DNA of 64,000 bases, taken from contig NC_048550.1 in assembly GCF_902806685.2 (NCBI RefSeq), positions 12,319,383 to 12,383,382 of the forward strand, in the 5' to 3' direction. The notes beneath the pieces were generated by a model. That model ran no database searches. It worked only from the letters and a program-made list of their open reading frames with translations, and was not told the DNA's origin. The translations under genes were made by a program, and so were the position numbers. Each line of letters starts with the position of its first letter. The stretch's first letter is position 1. This DNA is from Maniola hyperantus (Eukaryota; Arthropoda; Insecta; Lepidoptera; Nymphalidae). Positions 29,857-41,440 of this stretch are shown here, piece after piece.

Positions 29857-32800
29857 GTTGGTTTATTTATTCATTCATAAACATACAGGGTGTTATCAGA
29901 ACGCTAGCTAAAACTTAGCGTTAACTACCTAAACACAATCCATTGCCAATAACCATTTGCCTCATATTTTTTTTGGTTTTTCAACCCCGCAATGTATAGC
30001 ATGCAAAACTCGGGTCAAAGCCCCACCTACGCGTGGCATTGACTCCGAATGGCTATTCGGCTACTTAAGCAACGTTCGTTGACCTCTAGCGTCAGTCAGA
30101 TGTTTTATTTGCAATATATCATGATTTTCTACAAAATACAGGATTTTTGGGATCTTTTTTTGTTTTTTTTTTGTTTTTTGGTGTTATTATATCATTAACC
30201 ATCAGTAGTATCACCTGTCTTCGTTTTTGCTAGCGTTCTGGTTACAGCCTGTATTTAGTCGACTTGGTATTCTCAACAAGGTCAAGCAGTAGGTACTTCA
30301 CTCGCACCAACTGGTAACCTTATATCAGGCCCAGGTCCGCTCGTGCATGGAGTACTGCAGTCATCTCTGCGATGGCTCTGCTAAGTACCAACTAGCCGCT
30401 TTAGACGCCGTTGATCGTCGAGCCAGGAGACTTATAGGCGAAGGTTCACCACTTTTGGGCAAGCTTCAGAGTCTTGATCACCGCCGAAAAGTTGCCGGCC
30501 TATCGGTGTTTTACAGGATATATTTCGGAGAGTGTGCTCAGGAGCTGTTCGATCTTGTTCCTCCCTCACCTTTCTACCACCGTACCGCAAGACACCGGGC
30601 GAGTTTCCATCCCTATGACGTCAACATTCAATCTTCGCGTACGAAACGTTTTGCGTCATCATTCCTTATACGCATGGCTAGGGTCTGGAATACTCTTCGT
30701 AGATCAGCTCCTGCCAATTATAATCCGGGTATCTTTAAAACAAGAGTGAAATAGGCACCTTCTAGGCAAACGCGTCCCATCTTAGGCCACATCATCACTT
30801 CCCATCAGGTGTGATCGTGGTCAGGCGTGCGCCTATAATGAATAATAATAAAAAAAACTTATCCCGGTTTCGCACGGGTTACACTTTTCCGCCCTCCATG
30901 TTGTAAAATGGTAAAAATCGCATTGTGAAATCCACAAGATTACAAGTTGTAAGTTGCGGATAAAATCAGAAAAATTCGAGAGTCAGATTTTAAATCGTCC
31001 TACCTCGATCGAGAGTAATTTGTAGGTACCTATAGTATTTGTGGTCTTGGAGGGCTCTAGCTAGGGTAGAGGTAGAGGTGAAAGATGAATTTGCGTGGTT
31101 CGCAATATAACGGACCGTGGGAAGATCCCTTTACAAAATTGCAAAATGTCTCGTCGGAAGAAGGAAATCGAGGCAGTTGTTACTACAGTTTAATTATGAT
31201 TCCACGAATTTAACAAATTTCCTTATTAATTATTTAACGGTTGCAATTTTAAGTATGCTTATGAGTTTTGACGAAATCATTTAACATTTTTGTTATTTCA
31301 AAAATACAAAACAAGGGATTACTTACCTATTTAATAAAATAGCTTGCATCCCGGAGACGAATAGGTAGGCAGTTAGGCAGTTCCGTACCTCAAAAGGAAA
31401 ATAGAACCCTTATAGGATCATTTTGTTGTCTGTCCGTCTGTCCGCCTGTCCGTCTGTCGATCTGTCCGTCTGTCCGTCGTGTCTGTTAAGAAAACCTATA
31501 GGGTACTTCACGTTGATCTAGAATCTTTGGTAGGTAGGTAGGTCTTATAGCATAAGTAAAGCATGTAACTTAATTTAACTACAATTTTGGTACATGAAAA
31601 ATAAAAATAAATAAATAAAGGAATAAATCCGAAAATCGTGAACTTGTGGTTACATCACAGAAAAAAAAATTTAAATGTGCTAATAAACGAACAAATATTA
31701 GTATTTTCAATTTTCAAAATTAGATAACTAATTACCAAGTGGCATAATATCATTATGGAAAGGTTTTATACTTGTACACATTCTAAAACAGATTTTTATT
31801 TATTTTTATGCATAATAGTTTATGATTTATCGTGCAAAATGTCGAAAAAATACGACTGTAATACGAAACCCTCGGTTCGCGAGTCTGACTCGCACTTGGC
31901 TGGTTTTTGTGTACATGTCCTTCGCATCATTTATCAATGACGCATGAAAAAATGTTAGCCGCCAATAAACCAGACACCAAAGTCAGACAGACACACCTGC
32001 ATTTGAGTTTAATAGTCCCGTCAAACGAAAGTGAATCTTATTGTAGTGAATACTATGCTTAATATTTACTAAATAGATACCTACATTAGTCATTACTGTA
32101 CGTCATCGACCTTTAGAAAGCAATAGTAGATTTGTAGAGCATTGTCTCTGTCGTTGAGACCGACAAAACGTCACATAGGTATAAAAGACAGAGACAACGC
32201 TCTGTAAAGCCGAAATGTCATCCTAAAGGTAAAGGCCGATGTACATTACTTTCTGCCCCGTACTGTACCTACCTATTGATAAACTTTGACTTTTAGCAGC
32301 TTTTTATCTTTGCACACTTGGGAGTAGATAAGTGCAGCTGGCAAATTATAAATAACTGAGTTTATCATCATTTTTAATCGGTTTTACCCGCGTAAAAATT
32401 CTGTCGTAAGACTCCTAGCTACTATTTGTTTTTATTTAAAGTTTCCTTGTTTTTATTTACTTGGCGTAGAAAGATTAGGCACGATCTCGATCGGCACGAT
32501 AGAAATCCATGACGCACAAAATCTCTGTCTATAACGCACTGTTAATAACATGATCGATGACGCAAGTTTAGGAAGAGTCATCTCATGAGGCAGATTTTTA
32601 CGACTCTCCAAAAATAAGAGTGCAATTTTTGTTTTCAGTATTCAAGTTTTACAAAATTGCCCAACGCCATAATATTTAATTACTAGCTTATGCTCGCGAC
32701 TTCGTCCGCGTGGACTACACTTTCAAACCCTATTTAGGTGTTGAATTTTCAAAATCCTTTCTTAGCGGATGCCTACGTAGCTATAGCTTCTTCATCTTCA

Positions 32801-35800
32801 TCATTCTGGGCTGGTTTCCGCACTTAAACGTTTCCGTCTGTTGTGCGTGCATCGCCCCTCCCCGCCGAAGTCTTCACTCCAGCCATCCAAGCTCGCTCCA
32901 GAAGCCGAGTAGACCGCCCAGGTTGCCGAGGGCTTCTTGGAGTGAGGTCGGGGAACCTAGATGGCGTTCGCGTTGATCTGCTACGCCCGTGCACTCCAGG
33001 AGCACGTGCGTCGGTGTTTCATCGACCTCCATGCAGACCCTGCACAGAGGACTGTTGGTGATACCTATAACGAAAAGGTGTTTGTTTAGTGGGCTATGCC
33101 CTGTTATGAGTCCCACCACCTTCCACCATAACTCCGGAAACTTTCGAAGAGCAACCGCCGAGTTTGTTGTATTGAATTATTATATACCTACTTACATGGT
33201 TTGTTGGTGGATTTTTTCGATATGACGGATATTCCATAAAATTTAGTTGAATTACTTAAGAGTGCTCTCCAAGTCGAGCCTGCGAGCATATCAATATTTA
33301 CGGGTGGGACATACTCAAGAGCGAGATACGTGATGTGTCAAACACTGCGAATCAGCATTTAGAATTAAGTACTTAATTTTTTACAAATTACTTACCTATT
33401 TTAACATTTTTTTTACAAACTAAAGACATTTTAAATTATTATTAAGTAAAGTTTGATTTAAGGTCAATATTTTTGCAGTTTTGTAGTTTTTGCATGGTTG
33501 GTTTTTGCAAAATAGAGATGTTTCAAAGGCCATAACTTTCAAAATAAATATAATTTTAGTACCTAAGTATATGTAGGTACATATATTATTGTTTTAACCA
33601 TAGATAATGAAGGTATAAATCGCTAAATCCATTAAACACTAAATTATATCTTTAGTGTTTAATTGATATCTGGCGTAGTTATAGACCTAGATCAACAAAT
33701 CCATGCTCCATACTAATATAAGTGCGAAGGTGTGTCTGTCTGTCCGTCTATCGTCTGTCTGCTAGCTTTTCACGACCCATACGTTTAACGATTTCAATGA
33801 AATTTGGTACAGAGATAGCTTGCAACCCGGGGAAGGACATAGGCTACTTTTGATCCCGGAAAATTAAAGAGTTCCCGCGGGATTTCAAAAATTAATCAGA
33901 GAGAAGAATTAAGAATAACAAGCGTAACCTTTAAGTAAGTAAGTAAGTAAAATTTTCAATTCTTGATTTCAGATATTGGGATTTCATAGTTCCGATAAAA
34001 CTGCAACGTGTGACGTGGAAAATAATCTGGATGATAGCCCTGACTGTATGAACAGCTATAGTTCTACTCCTGTGGTATCTGGCTCTCGTCTAGGCCAAAT
34101 AAGCATAGAGCCCTTTATCCTACGTTTACAGTGTGACAGACCTGACAGTTATACGATCAACCATGCTGTACCAAATATTGTATTCAGAGAAATAAAATGG
34201 AAAAGTAAGTAAGACGTATTATATACCGTATAATACAGGGTGTAACCAGAACGCTATCTATCGCAATGTATAGCGTGCAAAACTCGGGTCAGTGCCCCGC
34301 CTACGACGTGGCATTGACTCCGAGTGGCCTAGTTATGCAACGTCAGTCAGATGTTTTATTTGCAATATATCGTGAACTTTTAAAAAATATAGGATATTTT
34401 AAAAATTATTTCGCGTTTTTTTCTGCGGTATCATATTAGTAATCATCAGTACTATCACCTATCTTAGTTTTTGCTAGCGTTCTGGTTACACCCTGTATAT
34501 AAGGTATAAACTCACTGAATAACAAATTAAATAATAAACTAATTGAAGACGACAATCATATTTGTTTCTCCTTAAGTACGATTATAGAGTATATATTAGT
34601 CTATTTTATTAGTATATTGGTATAATACATATTATTTAATACATGTATTCGTGGTTTATGTATTAGTATGTATCAGTTATTTGAATGTATGTTTATTAGT
34701 ATATTACACACCACCTGCAGTCTAATTTTCCTTATAACTTTCCAATCTTTAAGGTTGCCTGGTAGAGATCGCTAATTAGCGATAAGGCCGCCTTTTGTAT
34801 CTTCCTTCTGTCTGTGTTTTTTATTCTTTAATGTAATCCATCTTGTGGTTGTGCAAATAAAGTGTATTTATTATTATTATTATTAAATAATTATCCTATT
34901 ATAATATACGATCAAGTTTTTTATAATGGGGTACCTGACCGCAATTCAATACCTATTGTGTTTGTGTGCATTGCATACGATTAAGTATTTCATGGAATAG
35001 ATCGCTCGCTGATGTGAAACGGAAACAGGATAATTTTTGTGATATTACGAGTACCTGCTTACAACTTACAAGTATATTACCCAATTTAACGTAAATTAAT
35101 ACAATATTACTTGATATGGTTTTTGAAAGCTTCTTGGCACATTGGGCGATTTCGGAATAGAATGATTAGAAGATAGAATGACATTTCATCTTTGTAGAGC
35201 GTTGTCTCTGTCACTCATACCCATATGACGCTTTGTCGGTCTAAACGACCGAGATAACGTGCTCTACAAATCTGCTGTCTCCTTCTAAAGATCGATCTCT
35301 GTGCCTTTTGACAGTTCACACTCTTGTTTTTATAAAGCACCTAGTATGAACAAAACGTATGGATTGATTTTTATTTTTCAGGATTGAAGTTCAGAATTGA
35401 AAAACTTGGGAGTAGACCTGCTAATCGGCTTTGCAGTAATTTATTCATATCAGATAATATGAAGCTTGACGATCGAACAGTGTTGCATTATGATTGCTAC
35501 AAGTCCCTAACAGACGGTAGTTACAACGGAATGACACATGTATTGGATTTGGAGGCTACTGATGGTACTGTTGTTGATAGGAGAAAGTTCCTGTTTTACA
35601 TACCATCGGCCCGTATGCTGAGTAAGTAATACAGTGCCATTTGGTAATTAAAAAAAGACATCGTTATAATGACTGAGCTGAAACACGTTACAGTACTACC
35701 AATTTTACAAATAACATCAGTAAAATTCATCTGCGCAGACAAGCGCAATCTAACGCCGACTAAAATCAAATGTACACCAATGAAATACAGACCTTATTGC

Positions 35801-37535
35801 TTGACTGTTAGATTTTATACACATGATCAACAGAGACTCGTGCTGTCTCGCTCATAATTCGCGCTTACAACACATGGCGCATAGGCAACGACCAATAGTA
35901 GACTGACGCACGCTATGATTGGCTGAGGTATTTTCGCGTTATTCAAAAATAAGATTTCTACGCAGGTACATTGGCGTAACTTATAAAATTGGTATTTGTG
36001 TAGCGCTACTCTATTCTTTATAGTTTACTAGATAATGCCCGCGACTTCGTCCGCATTGATTTAGGTTTTTAAAATCCCGTGGGAACTCTTTAATTTTCCG
36101 GGATAAAAAGTAGCTTATGTCCTTCGTAGGGATGTAAGCTAACTCTGTACCAAATTTCATCAAAATCGGCTGAACTGTTGGGTCGTGAGAAGCTAGCAGA
36201 CAGACAGACAGACACACTTTCGCATATAATATTTGTATGGATTGTACGCGGTATTGGGCCCTCAATGAACTTGAAATAGAGCTTATTCCTGATGCAACTA
36301 AACAATTTATTCGAATAGAGAAAAATATAGAAAAACATAGAAAAGTAAACTTTTCCTTATTAAAATACCGAAAATTTAATTTTTTACTAAACAAAATCCT
36401 AAAGAGTTTATTTAATCGAGGCTTTTATCATAAAACCTTTTCTAATTACAGGCCCAAACTCAGACGAGACGCATTGGAAACCATTTGTTTACGTAGAAAA
36501 CCTTGTGACCACGATGCAACTGCGAATAGTGCCACCTCCAGCACTATTGAATTTCACATACCAAGTACAAGTAAAAAAGACTTGTGTGGACTGTACGGAC
36601 GAATTGGTTGAAAATATTACTGTGAAAAGCTATAATAGTGACGGTGAAGAAGTGAGCTACGATTACACACCATCTACTCTTGGTTCATACTACTTTGTAG
36701 TGACTACACTTCACGATCAATGTACGAGTGGAGAAGTTGAGTGCCAGTCCGTAAAAAGTCCTGCAGTTCCTCTTGGTGAGAATGGAGAATATTCTTTTTC
36801 CTACATACCTAGTTACTTAAATAGCCAAAAAAGATTTTTATAAATTCCATAGGAATCTATCCTAGTTACTTAATATTATAAATGCGAAAGTGTGTCTGTC
36901 TGTTTTTCTGGCTGACTATTTATTATATTCTCTCTGTATGTAAGTCTGTCTATTTGTTACCTTTTTACGGTGCATCTATTTAAGTGACATTAAGAATATC
37001 TATTTAAGTGGCATTTCGAATTTTGTGTCGAAAACGCAAAGAGGTATTCATTCTCAAATGAGTATACTATACATTCCATACTACTTTCGTTTGCACACTG
37101 CGGCATACTTAGTTACTACTATGTTAAAAACCTATACTGCGTGCGAGGTACTGAACAAGTGAAATGGTTGAGCACTAAAACGCCAATGGAAAAGCGGCAG
37201 AGCGGCGGCCGTGAGGCGAGTGAGGCTAGAGGTAGTCCAATCGGGGGTAATAACAAAAAAAAAACTCTAAACTAGTTACAGTGCTGTAGTGGTGAAACCT
37301 ATGCGGTACTACATTGTGTTAAATAATATCTTGACGTTACTAATTCGAGGACGTAGCACGAGTATAATTTTAAAATAAAACTTGGTCTTATGCTTTGTCT
37401 GTTATACAATAAAACTAGCATTATTGTATCATGTATTGTACTTACTTATTAAAGCTATTATTGGTTTACATTCGCACGCAGAATTGGTAGAGTATGTTGG
37501 AACTGATTCATAATTAAATTTTTTGTAGGTCTATA

Positions 37536-37599
<64 letters not shown>

Positions 37600-39821
37600 T
37601 ATACGATCGTATACGATCAAGCTATTACCTACCTACTTACTTATTTTTAATTTTCAGCTGTGAAGCCCAATATGCTGACCACCTACATCATCGTTACTGG
37701 GTCATTGATTGCTGTTTCTTTGTTGGTGTACCTTATCTACCGCCGATACTGCAGAGGTGCATCAGGTAATAGTTTTATATAATAAAGCCTTTTTTTAAAG
37801 TCGGTTAAAAAGTAGCCTATATATTATGTTATCCTGCTTAATCCTCTACTTGTCTGTGAAAGTCCCGTCAAAGTAGCTTCTGCCGTTCCGAAGATTAGCC
37901 TGTTCAAACAGACAGACAGCCAAAAATTTTAAAAACATATAATTCCGTTATAGTAGGTACAGTTCAAATAACCACATGAGCTTAATATGAGGTAGTTATT
38001 TCGAAATTACAGACAGACACTACAATTTAATTTATATGTATAGATAAGATGTACATCTTATCTATACATATAAATTAAATTTGTACATATATTGCACATA
38101 TATAATAATGTACATTTATTTAAGAGTGCTCTTCATGGTCGCTCCATGTCGAGCGTGAGAGCATGCTATTGCAATCGACATTTATGAGCGGGACATACCT
38201 TCTCAAGATTATGCGTGATGTCATGATATTGTGTGAAAAACGCGAATCAACGTTTGGTGCTATTTTTTAGTTAGTTAGTTAGTTTTTTTGCAAATTACTT
38301 AATTAACATTTTTTACAAACTAAAAAGACTTGTTAAGTAAAGTTTGCCTTAAAAGTTAAAACCAATAGTTTTGTAGATTTATAGTTATTAAAATGATTGC
38401 AATGGACAAAGTTGCCTCAAAGAAAGATTTCAATGGTCAACGGTCATGACTTTTAAAATAAATATAATTTTACTACCTATGTTTGTTGCTTTAGGCCATA
38501 GATAATGGAGAGTTAAATCAATATCTTGCTCAATTATAGATCTAGAACAACGTGAGAACAACAAATAATAGAATAATAGACGTAATACTTTTGTATAAAC
38601 AAGCGTGGAAGTGTAACCTTAGAATGGACGTGAGTTAACCCCTTATTGACCCAACAAGGCGACGCACGGTTAGGGCTTGAAAATCGGACTATTTTTCAGC
38701 TCCGGAGTCGAGTCTTTACTTTTGATGCTGAGCGTTCCGAGTCCGGAGTTCCGGAGTTTCAAAGCCTCATTAAAAAAATTGAATAATGAAATTGATTTGG
38801 ATATTTCTTGCACATAAGTAAATATTCAAGTCTGTTGAGCATAAAATAAAACAAATCAGTTAGAAACATTAAAAGGAAACTTTATTTTACGACCTGGTAA
38901 AAATACCTACTTAGTAAGATTTTTATTTTACCTTTTTTGTTATGTTTTCTATCGATAAAATTAAATAAGTTTTACCTTACTTCATAATTCATATGTACAA
39001 TTTATGAAGATTCGTTTGTAGGAAGGGCGAATATGCCATTTTTCTATAGAATTCGAATATAACTATTCGCCCTTTCTACAAACCAGCGACGATATGTAAA
39101 CACTGAAAAATCTCGTCGGTTTCTAAAAATATGAAAATCGAAACTCCGGTTATGTTCACGATAACTCCGGTTTCACAAACGAATCTGTAATCTTTCCAAG
39201 CTCCGAAGTTACACCAAAACCAGAATTCCGGAGTTCAAGAAACACAAAACCATATTTTTTTTGTGTTTATAAAAATTTGTATTCTTTTCAGAAATGCCAA
39301 AACCAACCAAAGTACTGGTTATCTACCCTCCAGCCAACAGTGTCCACTCCGAGTGTGTTGCGTCATTCGTGGCCTACCTCCGCTCAGAATATGGCTTCGA
39401 CATCTCGTATGACGGAGACATACCCGCTACAACTCACTGCGACCCATATTTCTGGGCTGAAGACGTCATCAAACAAGCAACCCACATCATGTACATAGTG
39501 GGACCAAAGGACAACGAAAATTACCCCCATAGTGTCCTTCAGAACGTAGACAAACTACTCCTATCATTTCTCAAAGCAATCAGAGCTATACAGTCTAAAG
39601 AAGTTGTAAACGTGTTTTTCGAACATTCAAACGGCCCAGTACCAAATGAAACAAGGAACGATAGAGTTTTTTATTTATTGAGGGACTGGCAAAAACTCAT
39701 CGCTTATTTGTCCAGGGATTTGCTGCCGAAGAAGCAAATTATGAGAACGGATAAAGGGAAATGTTTAATAGAAAATCTCACGCGCATGAAAAAGTCGTTG
39801 AACGAACCTTACGTTGTATGA
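29740..39821 (+). CDS. SEFIR-domain transmembrane receptor A (IL-17-receptor-like), six exons
   Basis: Exons 29740-29856, 33973-34204, 35382-35621, 36452-36775, 37658-37765 and 39292-39821 join in phase to 516 residues. Residues 1-20 are a signal peptide (MEESLIVFFIVFIILQQTLG). About 290 residues of ectodomain follow, with paired cysteines and N-glycosylation sequons. Exon 5 encodes one membrane span (TYIIVTGSLIAVSLLVYLIY) then RRYCR. Exon 6 encodes a SEFIR domain starting PTKVLVIYPPANSVHSECV, with YLRSEYGFD and the later WAEDVIKQATHIMYIVGP. SEFIR is the TIR-related adaptor-binding module of IL-17 receptors and Act1/CIKS. Expected at the plasma membrane as a cytokine-type receptor; ligand unknown. 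Receptor B downstream is a tandem paralogue with the same exon phases. Introns hold many MITEs and a LINE fragment. Confidence 0.88.
29886..30252. mobile_element. Mariner-type MITE (family D)
   Basis: Ends 'cagggtgttatcagaacgct' and 'agcgttctggttacagcctg' are inverted; centre shared with 610-1108. In intron 1 of receptor A. Confidence 0.8.
30255..30860 (+). mobile_element. CR1/Jockey-type LINE, 3' end
   Basis: The ORF at 30347-30754 reads MEYCSHLCDGSAKYQLAALD, then VDRRARRLIGEG and FKTRVK at its end, the C-terminus of lepidopteran LINE reverse transcriptases. It is followed by the tail 'ccacatcatcacttcccatc', 'gtgcgcctataatgaataat' and (A)n. 5'-truncated copy in receptor A intron 1, not a host gene. 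Confidence 0.85.
31378..31910 (+). repeat. Family C repeat, diverged
   Basis: Carries 'aaaaggaaaatagaaccctt', an expanded (TCTGTCCG)n run, and the end 'gactcgcacttggctggttt'. Confidence 0.7.
32096..32273. mobile_element. Family E foldback MITE
   Basis: Arms 'tttgtagagcattgtctctg' and 'gagacaacgctctgtaaag'; right end 'cgatgtacattactttctgc'. Confidence 0.8.
32682..32782 (-). repeat. Family A repeat, truncated
   Basis: Begins 'actagcttatgctcgcgact' and stops within 'cttagcggatgcctacgtag'. Confidence 0.7.
32815..33165 (-). mobile_element. LINE 3' fragment with zinc-knuckle-like C-terminus
   Basis: Minus-strand reading gives GLITGHSPLNKHLFVIGI, then CRVCMEVDETPTHVLLEC and LGGLLGFWSELGWLE, the RNase H/C-terminal end of Jockey/R1-type LINE proteins. 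The retained tail word 'agagcaaccgccgagttt' also occurs at 10110. Confidence 0.8.
33713..33895 (+). repeat. Family B repeat, 3'-truncated
   Basis: 'atactaatataagtgcgaag', (GTCT)n, 'gacataggctacttttgatc', then stops after 'ttcccgcgggatttc'. About 75 bp upstream of receptor A exon 2. Confidence 0.7.
33973..34204 (+). CDS. Receptor A exon 2
   Basis: Acceptor 'gatttcag', donor A|GTAAGT. Encodes a Cys-containing ectodomain module (ATCDVENN, SPDCMNSYS) ending in IVFREIKWKSK-like sequence; receptor B has ITFSNIKWK at the same place. Confidence 0.88.
34236..34495. mobile_element. Mariner-type MITE (family D) with TA duplication
   Basis: CAGGGTGTAACCAGAACGCT at the left and its complement at the right, flanked by TA at 34234-34235 and 34496-34497. 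This is the cleanest copy for defining the element ends. Confidence 0.85.
35150..35300. mobile_element. Family E foldback MITE, ends eroded
   Basis: Arms 'tttgtagagcgttgtctctg' and 'cgtgctctacaaatctgctg' with the loop word 'gacgctttgtcggtc'. Confidence 0.75.
35382..35621 (+). CDS. Receptor A exon 3
   Basis: Acceptor 'tttttcag', donor CTGA|GTAAGT. Contains VLHYDCYKSLTDGSYNG and HVLDLEATD; the receptor B exon has VLYYDCYWSLTDGNYNG and ILDFEASD, the most conserved ectodomain block. Confidence 0.9.
36028..36240 (-). repeat. Family B repeat
   Basis: Starts 'ctagataatgcccgcgactt', ends '(CAGA)n cacactttcgcatataatat'. In receptor A intron 3, about 210 bp before exon 4. Confidence 0.75.
36452..36775 (+). 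CDS. Receptor A exon 4
   Basis: Acceptor 'taattacag', donor TTG|GTGAGA. Encodes HWKPFVYVENL, IVPPPALLNFTYQV, VSYDYTPSTLGSYYFVVT and CTSGEVECQSVKSP, fibronectin-III-like beta-strand spacing with Cys pairs. Matches receptor B exon 4 throughout. The upstream 200 bp holds a family B repeat. Confidence 0.88.
37539..37598. repeat. (TA)n microsatellite with palindromic edge
   Basis: About 28 TA dinucleotides bounded by 'tatacga' and 'tcgtatacgatcgtatacga', so the edges are themselves inverted. Confidence 0.9.
37658..37765 (+). CDS. Receptor A exon 5: transmembrane span
   Basis: Acceptor 'attttcag', donor G|GTAATA. Encodes about 21 hydrophobic residues then RRYCRG, a stop-transfer. A (TA)n microsatellite lies about 60 bp upstream of the acceptor. 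Confidence 0.87.
37795..38045 (-). repeat. Helitron-like repeat, family B-related
   Basis: 'aaagtcccgtcaaagtagct', 'ccgttccgaagattagcctg' and 'gacagacactacaatttaat' match, inverted, the copy at 46070-46310. Confidence 0.65.
38024..38081. repeat. Perfect 58-bp palindrome without spacer
   Basis: Two 29-bp arms are exact reverse complements, centred between 38052 and 38053 (gatgt|acatc). It lies at the terminus of the family B-related repeat. Confidence 0.95.
39014..39083. repeat. Imperfect hairpin upstream of receptor A exon 6
   Basis: 'gtttgtaggaagggcgaata' and 'tattcgccctttctacaaac' are inverted with one mismatch, about 30 bp apart. Small foldback. Confidence 0.75.
39292..39821 (+). CDS. 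Receptor A exon 6: SEFIR domain and C-terminus
   Basis: Acceptor 'cttttcag', stop TGA at 39819-39821. Holds the entire SEFIR domain plus a Lys-rich tail (LLPKKQIMRTDKGKCLIENL). About 60-65% identical by eye to receptor B exon 6; the C-tail is shorter than in B. Confidence 0.93.
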
Positions 39822-41329
39822 TGCGAAATTCATTAGATATTTTATTGAGAAAAAAGCCGAGAAGTTTTCAGGGACAACCGACAGAAGCGAAGGACTGGTA
39901 AATTCAATGTACCTACTCAGTCGAAGGTTTTTACAAGGTTCTTACGTATTACGTATATCAGCCAATGAGGTGCGTGCCATGAGCAACTGAACCGAATCGC
40001 GGTGGGATGAAACCACAGGATGAAATCCTAAGCGGTCATTCGTTCGTTTCACTTTTTGATGTTCCTTTCAATAGAAGGAAGTAAAGTTTTAAGGAGGTAC
40101 ATATTATTAAAGGTTAGTTTATGAAACAAACTTACCTATAGGTACCTACTTATGTAGTTATTTGCTTGTCCACCTACACATTCCGTTCATTCTCCACATT
40201 GCACAGCAATTTTTTTCCAGTTATATTATAATAGTATAGTAGGTATATATATTACCTATTTTATAGGACACGTTACGCAATAATATTTTTTAAATGACCG
40301 ACTTGGAAAATATTAAGTAACTATGTTTAAATAGAATCAAGAATGGCGGAACGGAAATGTCTGAACTGAAAAAGATGTTTTCTCATGTTGTAAATATTTT
40401 TAAATTTTTGTTCGATTAACATACCTATTATTTATAATACTTGTCTTTAATCTCAGTTTAGTCGTATGTGGTAGAGATTGGCCAAAAATTAATTTAATTA
40501 GTGTTTAAAAACCTATACTTATACATTTTTAAACGTCTATTACTTGGATGCGTGCTTGGATGTTAACTTTACCAAGCAATGGCTAGAAAAAATCATTTTA
40601 CTGAATGTGATGAATTTTTGCAAGACAAATGGAAACTTTTTTACAAATTAAATACTTAACTACCTAATGCATTTTTGAAAATAAAATGATAAGAAAATAT
40701 GTGAAAATGGGTACTTTTATTTTTGCTGGATGCGTGTAATAAGGCGTGTAACCAGAATCCTGATGCATGTATCCAGATTCCAGCACCCTGTCCTTGGTGG
40801 GAACGGCGGGATTCGGGATTTCGGAAAAAACTGCATTCAGAAGGCAAGGACTAGGTATCATGGAGGGGACCGTTACCTACTTGAAGCAAATACCGACTTA
40901 TCGCTACCTATCCCACTTCGACTATCAAATTAAAGCAAGGAGGGGTCGCATAACATTATATTTTACATAGAGATAGATATTTTGCTTCAGCCTTCAGCCT
41001 TAAAAATTAAAATTAGGAGTGTGCACTGTGCTACCTTTCCATAGGGTCCAAGGTTCGTAGTGTTGCCATAATCATTAATCAAAATAATCTAAACCATAGA
41101 GAATAAACTCATACTACTTTTTTGACGCCATTACTCTAAAATCGGTGTCAAAAATTGCAAAATGGTCGTCGAACTGTAAACAGTTTTGTTGTGTTGTTAA
41201 TAACTAAAATAAATAGTGGTTGTTTAGACTTTTTATTTACTACATTAGAGTTCTTCTCTATATTATCATTATAAAAATGTTTTCTTCCAATAAATTCCGT
41301 TGTTAGGCTTACGATAGATAAGATACAAG
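39822..41329. other. Receptor A to receptor B intergenic region
   Basis: Should hold the 3'UTR of A and the promoter and 5'UTR of B. No coding potential; short ORFs on both strands at 40656-40970 are mutually antisense. No TATA box or poly(A) signal could be assigned with confidence. Confidence 0.5.
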
Positions 41330-41440
41330 ATGGAGTTTCAATTTATTATTTTTCTTGTGTTTTTTGTGCTACATTATGTTTCTGGACATTATCAGCTATG
41401 TGAAAATAATACGAAGGTAACACGCAGCTGTACGACACAG
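41330..41440 (+). CDS. Receptor B exon 1: signal peptide
   Basis: ATG at 41330 followed by a Phe-rich hydrophobic leader, then YQLCENNTKVTRSCTTQ. Donor CAG|GTAAAA, phase 0 as in receptor A. Confidence 0.85.

Noticed and set aside
30347..30754. 135-codon host gene in receptor A intron 1
   Set aside because: Sequence is the C-terminus of a LINE reverse transcriptase with the typical tail.
29740..39821. Toll/TIR receptor instead of SEFIR
   Set aside because: The domain lacks the leucine-rich-repeat ectodomain and the classical TIR box 2; start and spacing (KVLVIY.PAN..H.ECV..F..YLRSEYG) fit SEFIR better.
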